Shown here: positions 41,344 through 49,484 of the stretch, piece after piece
Layout: each line of letters opens with the position of its first letter
How positions within the stretch are numbered: position 1 is the stretch's first letter
Assembly: GCA_905372275.1 (NCBI GenBank)
Contig: CAJPON010000004.1
Coordinates: 1-64,000, forward strand
Reading direction: 5' to 3'
Source of the DNA: Candidatus Saccharimonadota bacterium
Lineage (GTDB): Bacteria; Patescibacteriota; Saccharimonadia; Saccharimonadales; Saccharimonadaceae
Length of the DNA: 64,000 bases
The notes under the pieces: model-generated
What the model was told of the DNA's origin: nothing
The model's input: only the letters and a program-made list of their open reading frames with translations
Database searches by the model: none
Translations under genes and position numbers: made by a program

Positions 41344-42831
41344 TTACTTCTTGAACAAAACAATACCAGAAGCTACAAAGATAGACGCCGCCAAGACAAA
41401 CAACACTATATTTGATCCCGTTTCAGCCAGTCTGGCACCAGGCGATTTTGGTGACTCCGGAGACAGCGTAGAGGCAGGCGCAGGGTTCTTCGTCCACTTT
41501 GCATACAAGGTCAAGTCATTGTCTGGCATCGTATCGTTCGCAAAGTCCCAAGCCGTCGTAAAAGCAGTATCTGTGTACCAGCCGGCAAAAGTGTAGCCAG
41601 AGCGGGTCGGGGCGACCGGCGGTCTGAAAGGATACGTATAGCCTACCATCTTATTTGGAACGGCAGAACCGGATTGCGAATCAAATGTTACTTTATGTTT
41701 TGTACACAGCCTGCCATCACTAGTGATTACCCAGCCGTGTCCGCCGTCGACAACAGGCTTCAAGATATTAGCCCGCGCCGAAGCGGCTGCACAAAATTTC
41801 AAACCGGCTGCACCAAGCGACATTGGCGATTTTAGATTCTGCGCATCCCAAGCAATTAGCATAGCATCGTAATTCTGGCGCGAAATCGCTGTATGATCAA
41901 GCGCGGCCGCCGCACCAGACAACGGTTTTCCTGGCAAAATAACCAACGAATCCAATCGCCAAGCAGCTAGCGACTGATTGAATGAAGTTGCGCCGCTCAA
42001 AAAACGAACAAGAAACTGTACTTTCTTCATGTCCCAAGAACCGATCGGCTGGTTGAACGACGCCGCCTTTCGGAACATATCATTTGCAATCACGAGGTTC
42101 GACGTATCCCAATTCGTAATAGAATCGCTACCTCCGTTATTAAAAGCGCTGGCGCCATTAAACATACCAGCAGTATCGGTCACCTTTGAAACATCCCAAG
42201 AACCTACATTTTGGTTAAATTGGTTTGCATTTTGAAAGACGCCCGACATTTTGGTAATAGTTGACGTATTCCAATTCCAATTAGCAGACTCGCCTTTCAG
42301 TGATTTATTTCCAACAAACATCCATGATAAGTCAGTGGCTTGGCTTAAATCTGGCGTATCAGCGGCCTTGACATCCATGTTCTCCGCGCCGGCAAAAGCA
42401 GAACGCATATTCTTCCACTTGTTCGTGCCCCATTGATCAATCGAAAGCAGTTTTAACCTATCACCCCTACCATTTACGATAAACCACGGAAAGGCGCCGC
42501 CAATGCGTATAGTGTAGATCCCCGGCGTAGCGTAATTACAAGTATAAGAGGCAGTCTGCCCAGATACCTCAGTTACACCGTCATTATTGCAGTCAACAGT
42601 ATAATTGTACCCTGAACCGCTTGTCGGAATAACAAACTGGGTGTTTGGCGACCCCGGCTTTCTGGTATCGATAGTAAATACGAAGTCCGTGTTGTTGATA
42701 GCGTCAGCTGCGGCTTTTGGCGAATAGAGTGTTGGCGCAACAAGTACCGACAAGACACCGAACGCAGCAGCCAACGTTTTTAATGGCAATTTGAACTTCT
42801 GTATTTTTGTTGTTTTATCGTGCCTGCTCAC
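41344..42831 (-). CDS. Surface protein with BspA-like (DUF285) repeats, InlB-type B repeat and LAETG sorting signal
   Basis: 495 residues. A signal peptide (residues about 15-43, TLAAAFGVLSVLVAPTL with AAADA cleavage region) is followed by an N-terminal beta domain (YNYTVDCNNDGVTEVSG). Residues about 150-310 are BspA-type units with MF....FNQ..GSWD.SKV repeats. Residues about 385-450 form a Listeria-Bacteroides (InlB B) repeat, with PTRSGYTFAGWYTDTAF and LTLYAKW. The C-terminus is a cell-wall sorting signal: LAETG, a hydrophobic helix and two Lys. LAxTG is the class E sortase motif. It would be covalently fixed to peptidoglycan and is likely an adhesin. The start is GTG, 8 nt after TATACT. 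A paralogue lies at 43996-45506. Confidence 0.92.
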   Translation of the reverse strand: MSRHDKTTKIQKFKLPLKTLAAAFGVLSVLVAPTLYSPKAAADAINNTDFVFTIDTRKPGSPNTQFVIPTSGSGYNYTVDCNNDGVTEVSGQTASYTCNYATPGIYTIRIGGAFPWFIVNGRGDRLKLLSIDQWGTNKWKNMRSAFAGAENMDVKAADTPDLSQATDLSWMFVGNKSLKGESANWNWNTSTITKMSGVFQNANQFNQNVGSWDVSKVTDTAGMFNGASAFNNGGSDSITNWDTSNLVIANDMFRKAASFNQPIGSWDMKKVQFLVRFLSGATSFNQSLAAWRLDSLVILPGKPLSGAAAALDHTAISRQNYDAMLIAWDAQNLKSPMSLGAAGLKFCAAASARANILKPVVDGGHGWVITSDGRLCTKHKVTFDSQSGSAVPNKMVGYTYPFRPPVAPTRSGYTFAGWYTDTAFTTAWDFANDTMPDNDLTLYAKWTKNPAPASTLSPESPKSPGARLAETGSNIVLFVLAASIFVASGIVLFKK

Positions 42832-42889
42832 TGGTTATTAGTATACTTATGCTTTAGATTTTTAGCAATGAGTTTTACGACGAGATTAT

Positions 42890-42918
42890 TTGACAATAGA
42901 AAAATTATATACTATAAC
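42890..42918 (+). promoter_or_regulatory. Consensus-like promoter of the alpha/beta hydrolase gene
   Basis: TTGACA (42890-42895), 17-bp spacer, TATAAC (42913-42918), 7 nt to ATG 42926. The in-frame TTG at 42890 is the -35 box. Confidence 0.75.
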
Positions 42919-42925
42919 AATATTT

Positions 42926-43936
42926 ATGAGAAGGTCGCCCAACTACGCAGCCGAAAGGATTCCTTGTACTATATTCTCGGGAAATAACAGAGAACCTACT
43001 TCTGGGGTAATCGACAGAACTCCTAGCAGAGAGCGAGCAAGACTCATGGAGAGGATTGAACAACATTTCATACCAAGCGCTCTAGGGAATACGGCGATGA
43101 CTTTGGTTGAATTTGGCAATGGCCCGTCCGGCATTACTATCGTCTACGGAACTGGGTTCATGGGAAACCCTACAGCGACAGCAGCACGGCTAGAGATGGC
43201 CGAAATAGCCGAGACCTGTCGCGACGAAGAAGGAAATCCAGCTTCAGTCTTGACACTGCCAACCAGTTCTATGAGAGAGAGTGTTGCTCATAAAATTTTA
43301 AAAACGAGCAGTTTCTCACCCTTAGCAGAAGAAATAGCGCCAGAGCTAAATAGATACCTAACTTGTTATAGCGACCGGGTAGGTATAGTTGGACATTCGT
43401 TTGGCAGCAGACTTGCAGCAAATATACCTAGTGTTCTTGATAATCCTGACAAAACCGAGTTTGTTGCCACAGATGATGCGCCAAGCTGGCAAAAACCGCT
43501 AGGCACATTTATTGCAGCAGTGCAATTAGCAGAAACAATTGACCTGTCAAGATATATCAAACATTCACCCGATCCCGAAGCTCAGAAAGCTTGGCAAAAA
43601 AACGACGGAGAAAAAATGCCAGCCGTGCCGCTGCTAGTTCAGCTGAGAGATGTTATTGCAATGTCGCGCGGTGGTTTTGTTTATGAAGATCTCAAAAAAT
43701 CACTCAATAAGCTGCAGCCTGGCACGCCCGTCACCCTTTTTGCGCCGGAATTAAGCCGCATGAATGATAACAGCTCAAAAAATATACGCAAGCTTATAAC
43801 GTCGCTTAGTCAGAAATTCCCTGGCTTAGATATTCGCGGCGTACTAGTCGAAGATAGTACGCACAACGTATCCGTAGCCAATCCGGCATACTTTGGGCAG
43901 ATGATAAAATTATCAAGAATTAATCTACAGCCCTGA
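42926..43936 (+). CDS. Alpha/beta hydrolase-like protein of unknown substrate
   Basis: 336 residues. The nucleophile elbow GHSFGS (within VGIVGHSFGSRLAANI) is clear. Before it, GPSGITIVYGTGFMGNP resembles the strand and oxyanion loop of the fold, and the end has a candidate catalytic His in EDSTHNVSVANP; the acid may be the Asp or Glu a few residues before. There is no signal peptide, so it should be cytoplasmic. The first 60 residues are Arg-rich. It lies between two paralogous surface-protein genes on the opposite strand and has its own strong promoter, so it may have been inserted during the duplication. Esterase, lipase or acyltransferase activity is possible. Confidence 0.75.
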   Translation: MRRSPNYAAERIPCTIFSGNNREPTSGVIDRTPSRERARLMERIEQHFIPSALGNTAMTLVEFGNGPSGITIVYGTGFMGNPTATAARLEMAEIAETCRDEEGNPASVLTLPTSSMRESVAHKILKTSSFSPLAEEIAPELNRYLTCYSDRVGIVGHSFGSRLAANIPSVLDNPDKTEFVATDDAPSWQKPLGTFIAAVQLAETIDLSRYIKHSPDPEAQKAWQKNDGEKMPAVPLLVQLRDVIAMSRGGFVYEDLKKSLNKLQPGTPVTLFAPELSRMNDNSSKNIRKLITSLSQKFPGLDIRGVLVEDSTHNVSVANPAYFGQMIKLSRINLQP

Positions 43937-43995
43937 CAGCGCTAAACAGCTATCAAGATTACTTTAATCATATAAATACAGTTACCACTTGCAAG

Positions 43996-45506
43996 CTATC
44001 TTCGTTTAATCAGCTTAATCGCGATAGAACCAACCGCTATAAATGCAACTGCCGCAGAGAAAAATATTCCCGCATCCACACCAGTCTCGGCCAGCTTGGT
44101 TGATGAGCTTGAATTGTTTTCCGAAGCACCACTGCTTGTTGCAACAGACTTAGGATTCTCGATCCACTTTGCATATAAAGTCAAATTACTGTCTGGCATG
44201 GTATCGATAGCAAAGTTCCAGGCTCTTGCAAAAGTGTTATCCGTATACCACCCAGCAAAGGTGTAACCCTGACGAGTCGGCACAGCTGGCACGGTAATTT
44301 TATCAGTAAAAGCAACTTCTTGGTTGGCAATTGCCACTCCGCCCTGGGTATCAAAAACTACAGTATGCTTCGGACACTCCTTTGCATCGCCATTGATAGT
44401 CCAGCCATGCCCGCCGTCGGCGACTGGCTTGATTAGATTTTTTCTAGCCGTATCAGCAGTGCAATATTTCAACCCAGCGGCCCCTAGTATAAGCGGCGAG
44501 TTAGTTGATTGAATACTCCAAGATATCAAAGTAGCATCATAATTTTTCGTAGACAAGCCGCTATTATTCAACATTCTAGGAGCGCCAGACCAATAGCTGT
44601 TGAGCAAACCAGTTGTCGAAACTAACGAATCTAGCCGCCAGCCCGCCAAAGATTGATTAAAAGCGCGAGCACCATTAAACATTTCACTCATCAACTCGGC
44701 TTTCGAAACATCCCACGACCCTATCGGTTGATTAAACTTAACTGCATTCTGGAACATTGCATTCATTGCAGTCATTTTGCCAGTGTTCCAGTTTTTAATT
44801 GAATCGCTGCCGCCATTATTAAATGCTGTCGCGTTATTAAATAAACCGCCAGCAAAAACAACGTTAGACACATCCCACGACCCGATGTTTTGATTGAAAT
44901 TTTCAGTATCGCTAAACACTCCACCCATATTAGTGATGGTCGAGGTGCTCCAATTCCAGTTAGCATTCTCACCCTTGAGGGAAGTTTGCCTCTAAAGACA
45001 GAGTATATCGAGTCAGTCTGCGACAAATCGGGAGTATCAATCGCCTTTACATCCATATTTGCAGCACCGTAAAACGAAGCCACCAACGATCTCCATTTAT
45101 TCTTCCCCCACTGATCAATAGAAATCATCTTCAGTTTATCGCCGCCGTTATTGAGATAAAACTCTGGAAACGTACCTCCGATACGAATTGTATATACGCC
45201 AGGCGTAGCGTAGCTGCAAGTATAAGATCCGGTCTGAGCGGTTGCTTCGACCGTGCCATCATTATTACAATCGATAGTATAATTATATCCGCCTCCTCTT
45301 ATCGGAATGACGAACTGGGTATCTGGCGACCCAGGTTTGCGCGTGTCTACAGTAAACACAAAATCTGTGTCATTGATGGCGTCGGCTGCAGCTTTTGGCG
45401 GGTAAAACATCGGACCAGAAAACGCTGCTAGCACACCTATTGTCACGGCTAACGCCTTGATGGCCAATCCAAATTCCAGCCTTTTTGTTTTCCAACATCT
45501 ATTCAT
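43996..45506 (-). pseudogene. BspA-like/LAETG surface protein paralogue, single-base frameshift
   Basis: Two overlapping frames together reconstruct a paralogue of the 41344-42831 protein. The first (from ATG 45506) has the signal peptide and N-terminal domain up to DTPDLSQTDSIYSVFRG. The second continues with SLKGENANWNWSTSTI, BspA units, the InlB-type repeat (RQGYTFAGWYTDNTF) and LAETG plus membrane helix plus KRR. The break is near 44985-44987, where a run of three A (minus strand) would need a fourth to stay in frame. No slippery heptamer is present. So it is a pseudogene, a phase-variable allele, or a sequencing error. The promoter (TATAAT, 8 nt before ATG) is intact and like that of its sister. 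Confidence 0.85.
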
Positions 45507-45595
45507 TTGGTACCATTATACTTATACTTTATTTTTTTAGCAATATACTAATGCTAATAAAGATAACACACAACTTTGCCATGACGTTTTGGAGC

Positions 45596-46342
45596 TTATT
45601 TAGTAGATTTCATCTCTGCTAGCACTGCGAATCTTCCCCCTGTATCACCAGCTGAATGTGAGAAATAATTTGGATCATCCGCTGTATCAATTGGCGAAAT
45701 GACAATATTATTAGCCGGAACGTCTGCCTGGACGGCCAACGAACGATTAAATCCTTGCATGTCCAGATAAATTCCGTCAGCCGTTTGACGGCAGAAATTT
45801 TGCCAATTGATATCATCTGCATGATTAAAATAATCCATACGATAATTTTTCTGGGTGATGCTCGGCGACATCCAAATTTGTAAATCTTTTGCCTGGCTAC
45901 CGCGCTCGACAAAATACTGAACGGCCTGAGACATCAACTGCGCAACCGTCGAATGCCGACCTAAATGCGCCAGCATCAGCGCCCGACGCTTTGGATCATA
46001 GATGACGGTGGCGATACAGTCCGCCACTGGCAGGAACAATCCTACACCAGCCATTTCGGTATATAGCGCGTCAGCAAAAATCCCCTCGTTGTTGTGCTTA
46101 ACCGTGTCAGCTTCAGTGACTTCGGCAATATTGTCAAAAGTTTGTGTTTGGTCATAGGAAATTACGTGATAGACAACGTCGTCATACTTAACACCAATCT
46201 GATTGCAAAACCGCCGCCGATTATTCACTATCTCAGCTACGTGGCGACCGCGAATACGATTGAGCATGGTGCCGTCGTCTTTCGACGAAACCGCAACCAA
46301 CAGATCAGGCGGAAAGCAGACGGGCTGATCTGCCGCAATCAT
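45596..46342 (-). CDS. PgeF/YfiH family (laccase-domain) purine nucleoside phosphorylase-like protein
   Basis: 248 residues from ATG 46342, which overlaps the rsmA stop (ATGA). The core PVADCIATVIYD...ALMLAHLGRHST matches the family TADC...HAGW/RGT motif with the metal Cys and His residues; the Trp usual after HAG is replaced (HLGRH). The end is PNYFSHSAGDTGGRFAVLAE, like the family FFSYRRD..TGR. Members act as zinc-dependent purine nucleoside phosphorylases/adenosine deaminases and as peptidoglycan editing factor in E. coli. The first 20 residues of the longer frame would overlap rsmA and are left out. Confidence 0.85.
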   Translation of the reverse strand: MIAADQPVCFPPDLLVAVSSKDDGTMLNRIRGRHVAEIVNNRRRFCNQIGVKYDDVVYHVISYDQTQTFDNIAEVTEADTVKHNNEGIFADALYTEMAGVGLFLPVADCIATVIYDPKRRALMLAHLGRHSTVAQLMSQAVQYFVERGSQAKDLQIWMSPSITQKNYRMDYFNHADDINWQNFCRQTADGIYLDMQGFNRSLAVQADVPANNIVISPIDTADDPNYFSHSAGDTGGRFAVLAEMKSTK

Positions 46343-47127
46343 CGCGCCCGCCATTCTTTGAGCAGCCGCTGCCAATCGTCAATCGCCAAATCCTCAGCAC
46401 GGACATCAGGCGAAATTTTAGCCTTTTTCAGCAACTGTTCGGCGCTAGCTTTACTGACGCCCAGTCCGCCGCTCAAGCTGGAACGCAGTTTTTTACGCTT
46501 AGCTGAAAAACCGGCTTTGACAACACGGAAAAAATCTTTTTGGTCTTCAGTAGCGACTAGTAGTTCGGTGCGAGTCCTCAATACCACCACCTGCGAATCA
46601 ACTTTTGGCGGTGGCGTGAAAAATTGCCGCGGCACTTCAATGTCTAGTTCTGCCTGGGCAAATAGCTGCGCGCTAACCGCTAAAATGCTCATTTCGCCAG
46701 GCTCCGCCGCGATGCGCTGGGCGACTTCTTTCTGCACCAGCAGCACCGCCAAACTCGGCTTATTTTCTGCCGTCATTAGTTTTTCGACAATTTTGCTGGT
46801 GATATAGTATGGCACATTGGCGACTACTTTATAGTCAGCTGGCAACCGATTCAAATCAAATTGCAAGATGTCTTCGTTAATCACTTCCAGATTTTTGCCA
46901 GGAAATTGCCCCGGTAACTTGCGCGCCAAATCCCCATCAAACTCCACCGCCACTACGCGCTGAGCTCGCGCCAACAACCGGCTGGTCAATGTGCCAAGTC
47001 CCGGCCCAATCTCCAAAACCACGTCATCTTTACTCAGTTCCGCTGCCTCGGCAATCTCCGCCAAGATTTCTGGGTCGCGCAGCCAGTGCTGGCCTAATTC
47101 TTTTTTCGGCCCAAGCGCTGACGCCAT
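46339..47127 (-). CDS. rsmA: 16S rRNA dimethyladenosine transferase RsmA/KsgA
   Basis: 262 residues. Canonical motifs: KKELGQHWLRDPEIL, SAM motif LEIGPGLGTLTSRLL, VEFDGDLA, INEDIL, NVPYYITSKIVEKL, FTPPPKVDSQVV, and the C-terminal GFSAKRKKLRSSL (family FxxRRKxLxNxL). It dimethylates two adjacent adenosines in helix 45 of 16S rRNA. This is the true housekeeping copy; the protein at 4220-4951 is the Erm-like paralogue. The ATG follows immediately after the stop of the 3D-domain gene, so the genes at 48198-45596 form one unit: 3D protein, rsmA, pgeF-like. An rpf/yabE-type gene next to ksgA is also known in Firmicutes and Actinobacteria. Confidence 0.96.
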   Translation of the reverse strand: MASALGPKKELGQHWLRDPEILAEIAEAAELSKDDVVLEIGPGLGTLTSRLLARAQRVVAVEFDGDLARKLPGQFPGKNLEVINEDILQFDLNRLPADYKVVANVPYYITSKIVEKLMTAENKPSLAVLLVQKEVAQRIAAEPGEMSILAVSAQLFAQAELDIEVPRQFFTPPPKVDSQVVVLRTRTELLVATEDQKDFFRVVKAGFSAKRKKLRSSLSGGLGVSKASAEQLLKKAKISPDVRAEDLAIDDWQRLLKEWRAR

Positions 47128-48198
47128 CTAACGCCCGTCCCCGTTAGTCCAGTCAGTCGCCAAGTCAAACCCATGCGGATGCCGAGCCGCAAAACCGCCG
47201 GTATCATACACCTTGCCAGGCCCCATGCTAGTTTCTACCACTGAGCAGCGCGGATAATTACCGTAATTTGCCGCCACCAAAATATAACCATCTTTATCCA
47301 CCTTGGCACCGTCCGCCCGCACCGTGTAGCCACCGCCGCCGCAAGCACTGATAACAATATTCATCGGTAAATCATAATAAGTCTCGCGGTGTGCCACACC
47401 CTTGGAATCAGTAAATATCTGCGCGCCCTTGCCTTTGGTTAGTGGATTTTTCGGCTTGGTACCGATCACTTCAATTTGCTTTTTGGGCTGCTTGATAATT
47501 TCGCTAGAAATTTGCTGACGGCTAATTTCATCACCATCGCGCGCTTCAACTTTATAAGTCAATCTGCGCAGCCCTTTAGCTCCCGCCTGCTTTACCTGGC
47601 GATAACCAAGAGGCTGGCTGTCGTCGCGTATTTGCTCAACCGGGAAATCAATTTCTTCCTCGGCGGTCACAGTACGCCGAGTTGCCCGCGTAATCCTCAT
47701 TAGCAAGCTCGACCCATCCAAAGCGACATCCTCTGGCGGCGTAAATCGAACTTTATCCTCGCGATACAAAACAATCCCCGCAGCTTGCGCAATCTGTGTT
47801 GGCGTCTGCGCTGCCGTATTGACTCGCATGCGGCGAGCACCTTCGACTATCGTTATCGTCCGCGCCCGATAAATATTTATTTTGAAGCCATTGTTGGTAA
47901 TCGGTGTATCCAGACCTGGTTCGACAATATCATGCTGTTTATCCAATCTTGCGCCGAATTCTTCTAGCGCTTTCTGCACTGTCGATGCCTTAGTGATTAT
48001 CGATTGCTCCCAGCCACCGTCGTAAATGGTGATTATATGACTAGATGGTTGTGCTTTAACCGCAGCTGGACTATCTGCCGCCGCAGTATTCGCAAAAAAC
48101 GATAACATACCAGTACTAGAGATTGCCAAGACCGCACCAAAAACACAACAGCAAATACGTTGATAATATCGATTTAAGCTCATTTTATTCAAAATCAC
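47128..48198 (-). CDS. Exported G5/DUF348/3D-domain cell-wall protein (YabE-like)
   Basis: 356 residues. A signal peptide or anchor (about residues 18-42, CFGAVLAISSTGMLSFFANTA region) is followed by DUF348 repeats (WEQSIITKASTVQKALEEFG; RRMRVNTAAQTPTQIAQAAG), a G5 domain (TAEEEIDFPVEQIRDDSQPL) and a C-terminal 3D domain. The three aspartates of the 3D fold are visible around KVYDTGGFAARHPHGFDLAT with DWTNG. In RpfB-like and YabE proteins this domain is a lytic transglycosylase-type hydrolase. The start is uncertain: GTG 48198 or ATG 48183. A TATAAT box (48220-48215) gives a short leader in both cases. Placement directly upstream of rsmA recalls the yabE-rnmV-ksgA arrangement of Bacillus. Confidence 0.9.
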   Translation of the reverse strand: MILNKMSLNRYYQRICCCVFGAVLAISSTGMLSFFANTAAADSPAAVKAQPSSHIITIYDGGWEQSIITKASTVQKALEEFGARLDKQHDIVEPGLDTPITNNGFKINIYRARTITIVEGARRMRVNTAAQTPTQIAQAAGIVLYREDKVRFTPPEDVALDGSSLLMRITRATRRTVTAEEEIDFPVEQIRDDSQPLGYRQVKQAGAKGLRRLTYKVEARDGDEISRQQISSEIIKQPKKQIEVIGTKPKNPLTKGKGAQIFTDSKGVAHRETYYDLPMNIVISACGGGGYTVRADGAKVDKDGYILVAANYGNYPRCSVVETSMGPGKVYDTGGFAARHPHGFDLATDWTNGDGR

Positions 48199-48269
48199 CC
48201 ACTGTATCTCTTATATTATAACAAATTATGCGTCGAATGTCAATCAGTAACGTCGCAGACAATCAATAA

Positions 48270-49427
48270 CTACCGATATATATCCTGTAATCCCATTTTA
48301 ATTTTACAAGACGGCCAAGGTTGCCAACCTCTCCTCTTATAAGTCTCCCATGCTTTCTGATCTTGGACATCAGCCGGAGCTTGAGCAGGATTATTGTAGC
48401 CTCCGAAATTACCCCATGTACTCTTATCAAATTGATACGCACCATAATAACCGTTACCTGTATCTGATGTATAACTACCCTCGCAGCTACGCAAACGCGC
48501 CAAAGCTTCAGCGAAACTGCCATTAAACGTAGCTGAAGTTTTAGCACCAATAATTTCTACTTGCTTAACTGGCTGCTGAATAATGTTGCTATTGATCTCG
48601 CGGCGTGACACTTCAACGCCGTTTTGGACGTTGATCTCATACGTAACTGTACGCTTGCCGTTGACCCCTTTGGTTTGAATTTCTTTGTATCCTTTATCGC
48701 GATTAATATCCTTGATCTGTTCAGTCTCAAACTGTATATCTTCGTCAACGGTAACTGTCTGCGTGCCGTTACGATACAAGCGAACATTCATGTCTCTAGC
48801 TATTTTTGTATCTTTATTCGGGATAATAATATCATTAGCAGACATTTTGATGTGCTTCTCGGCTAGCATTTCGCCGATGGTTTGAGCTTGCGTGTAAGAA
48901 GTGGCCTTTTTACCGTAAAAATCAAAGTTAAACGGCACTGCTCTTTTAATAGACAACACTTCTGCTGCGCTATCGCGCATTGGACTATTAGACTGCGACA
49001 AGGTTAGAATATCTTCATCGCGTACAGCAATGCCAGCTTGTTTAACTATCTGCTTTCCAGTACGGTACGATGTAATAATTTTAGTGAGCTGAGAGCCATC
49101 CTTGACAACCACCGTTCGGGCTCGATAAATATTAACGTTATATGAATTTGCTACCAAGCGCTCATCAATATTTGGCTCGGTCCGATCGTTACGATCTAGT
49201 TTGATAGCTGCCTCAGCGAGAGCTTCGCGTAAGGTCTGTTTTTTGGTAATAAATCCTTTACTTTGACCGTCATCATGAACGGTAATGATATGCTCGCCGA
49301 CCGCTAGGCTATGCTCGTCAGCCCGCGCTTTTGGCATAATTGCCGTATAAACAGACAATCCAGCCAAAGCTAACAGCATAGAGCCGGTGATCAGCCAACG
49401 TAATTTCATTCTCGCAATACTTTTCAT
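48270..49427 (-). CDS. RpfB-like resuscitation-promoting factor (DUF348, G5, transglycosylase)
   Basis: 385 residues. A signal peptide (MKLRWLITGSMLLALAGLSV, then PKARA) leads into DUF348 repeats (GFITKKQTLREALAEAAIKL; TSYRTGKQIVKQAG; TSYTQAQTIGEMLAEKH), a G5 domain (TVDEDIQFETEQIKDINRDK) and a C-terminal Rpf-type transglycosylase domain. The catalytic Glu is in LARLRSCEGSY, followed by GNGYYGAYQFDKSTW, as in RpfB of Mycobacterium and Micrococcus. Rpf enzymes cut peptidoglycan and wake dormant Actinobacteria. In an epibiont they could act on self or host wall. The 5' leader has a strong hairpin. The second in-frame ATG at 49409 is an alternative start. Confidence 0.92.
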   Translation of the reverse strand: MKSIARMKLRWLITGSMLLALAGLSVYTAIMPKARADEHSLAVGEHIITVHDDGQSKGFITKKQTLREALAEAAIKLDRNDRTEPNIDERLVANSYNVNIYRARTVVVKDGSQLTKIITSYRTGKQIVKQAGIAVRDEDILTLSQSNSPMRDSAAEVLSIKRAVPFNFDFYGKKATSYTQAQTIGEMLAEKHIKMSANDIIIPNKDTKIARDMNVRLYRNGTQTVTVDEDIQFETEQIKDINRDKGYKEIQTKGVNGKRTVTYEINVQNGVEVSRREINSNIIQQPVKQVEIIGAKTSATFNGSFAEALARLRSCEGSYTSDTGNGYYGAYQFDKSTWGNFGGYNNPAQAPADVQDQKAWETYKRRGWQPWPSCKIKMGLQDIYR

Positions 49428-49433
49428 ACGTAG

Positions 49434-49464
49434 GCGCGCAAACTAGCGCGCAGTTATAATTATA
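49434..49464 (-). promoter_or_regulatory. RpfB-like gene promoter with 5'-end hairpin
   Basis: TATAAT (49464-49459) predicts transcription start near 49452. The first bases of the RNA would form GCGCGC-6 nt loop-GCGCGC (49451-49446 with 49439-49434), 6 nt before the ATG. There is no Shine-Dalgarno. It may stabilise the RNA or control ribosome access, or be an operator. Confidence 0.55.
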
Positions 49465-49484
49465 GCAAAAGATTGGTTATTTTG

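Noticed and set aside
44980..44995. Programmed ribosomal frameshift in the second BspA-like gene
   Set aside because: No X-XXY-YYZ heptamer or long A run at the break; the intact paralogue shows that a single base is missing, so mutation or sequencing error is simpler.
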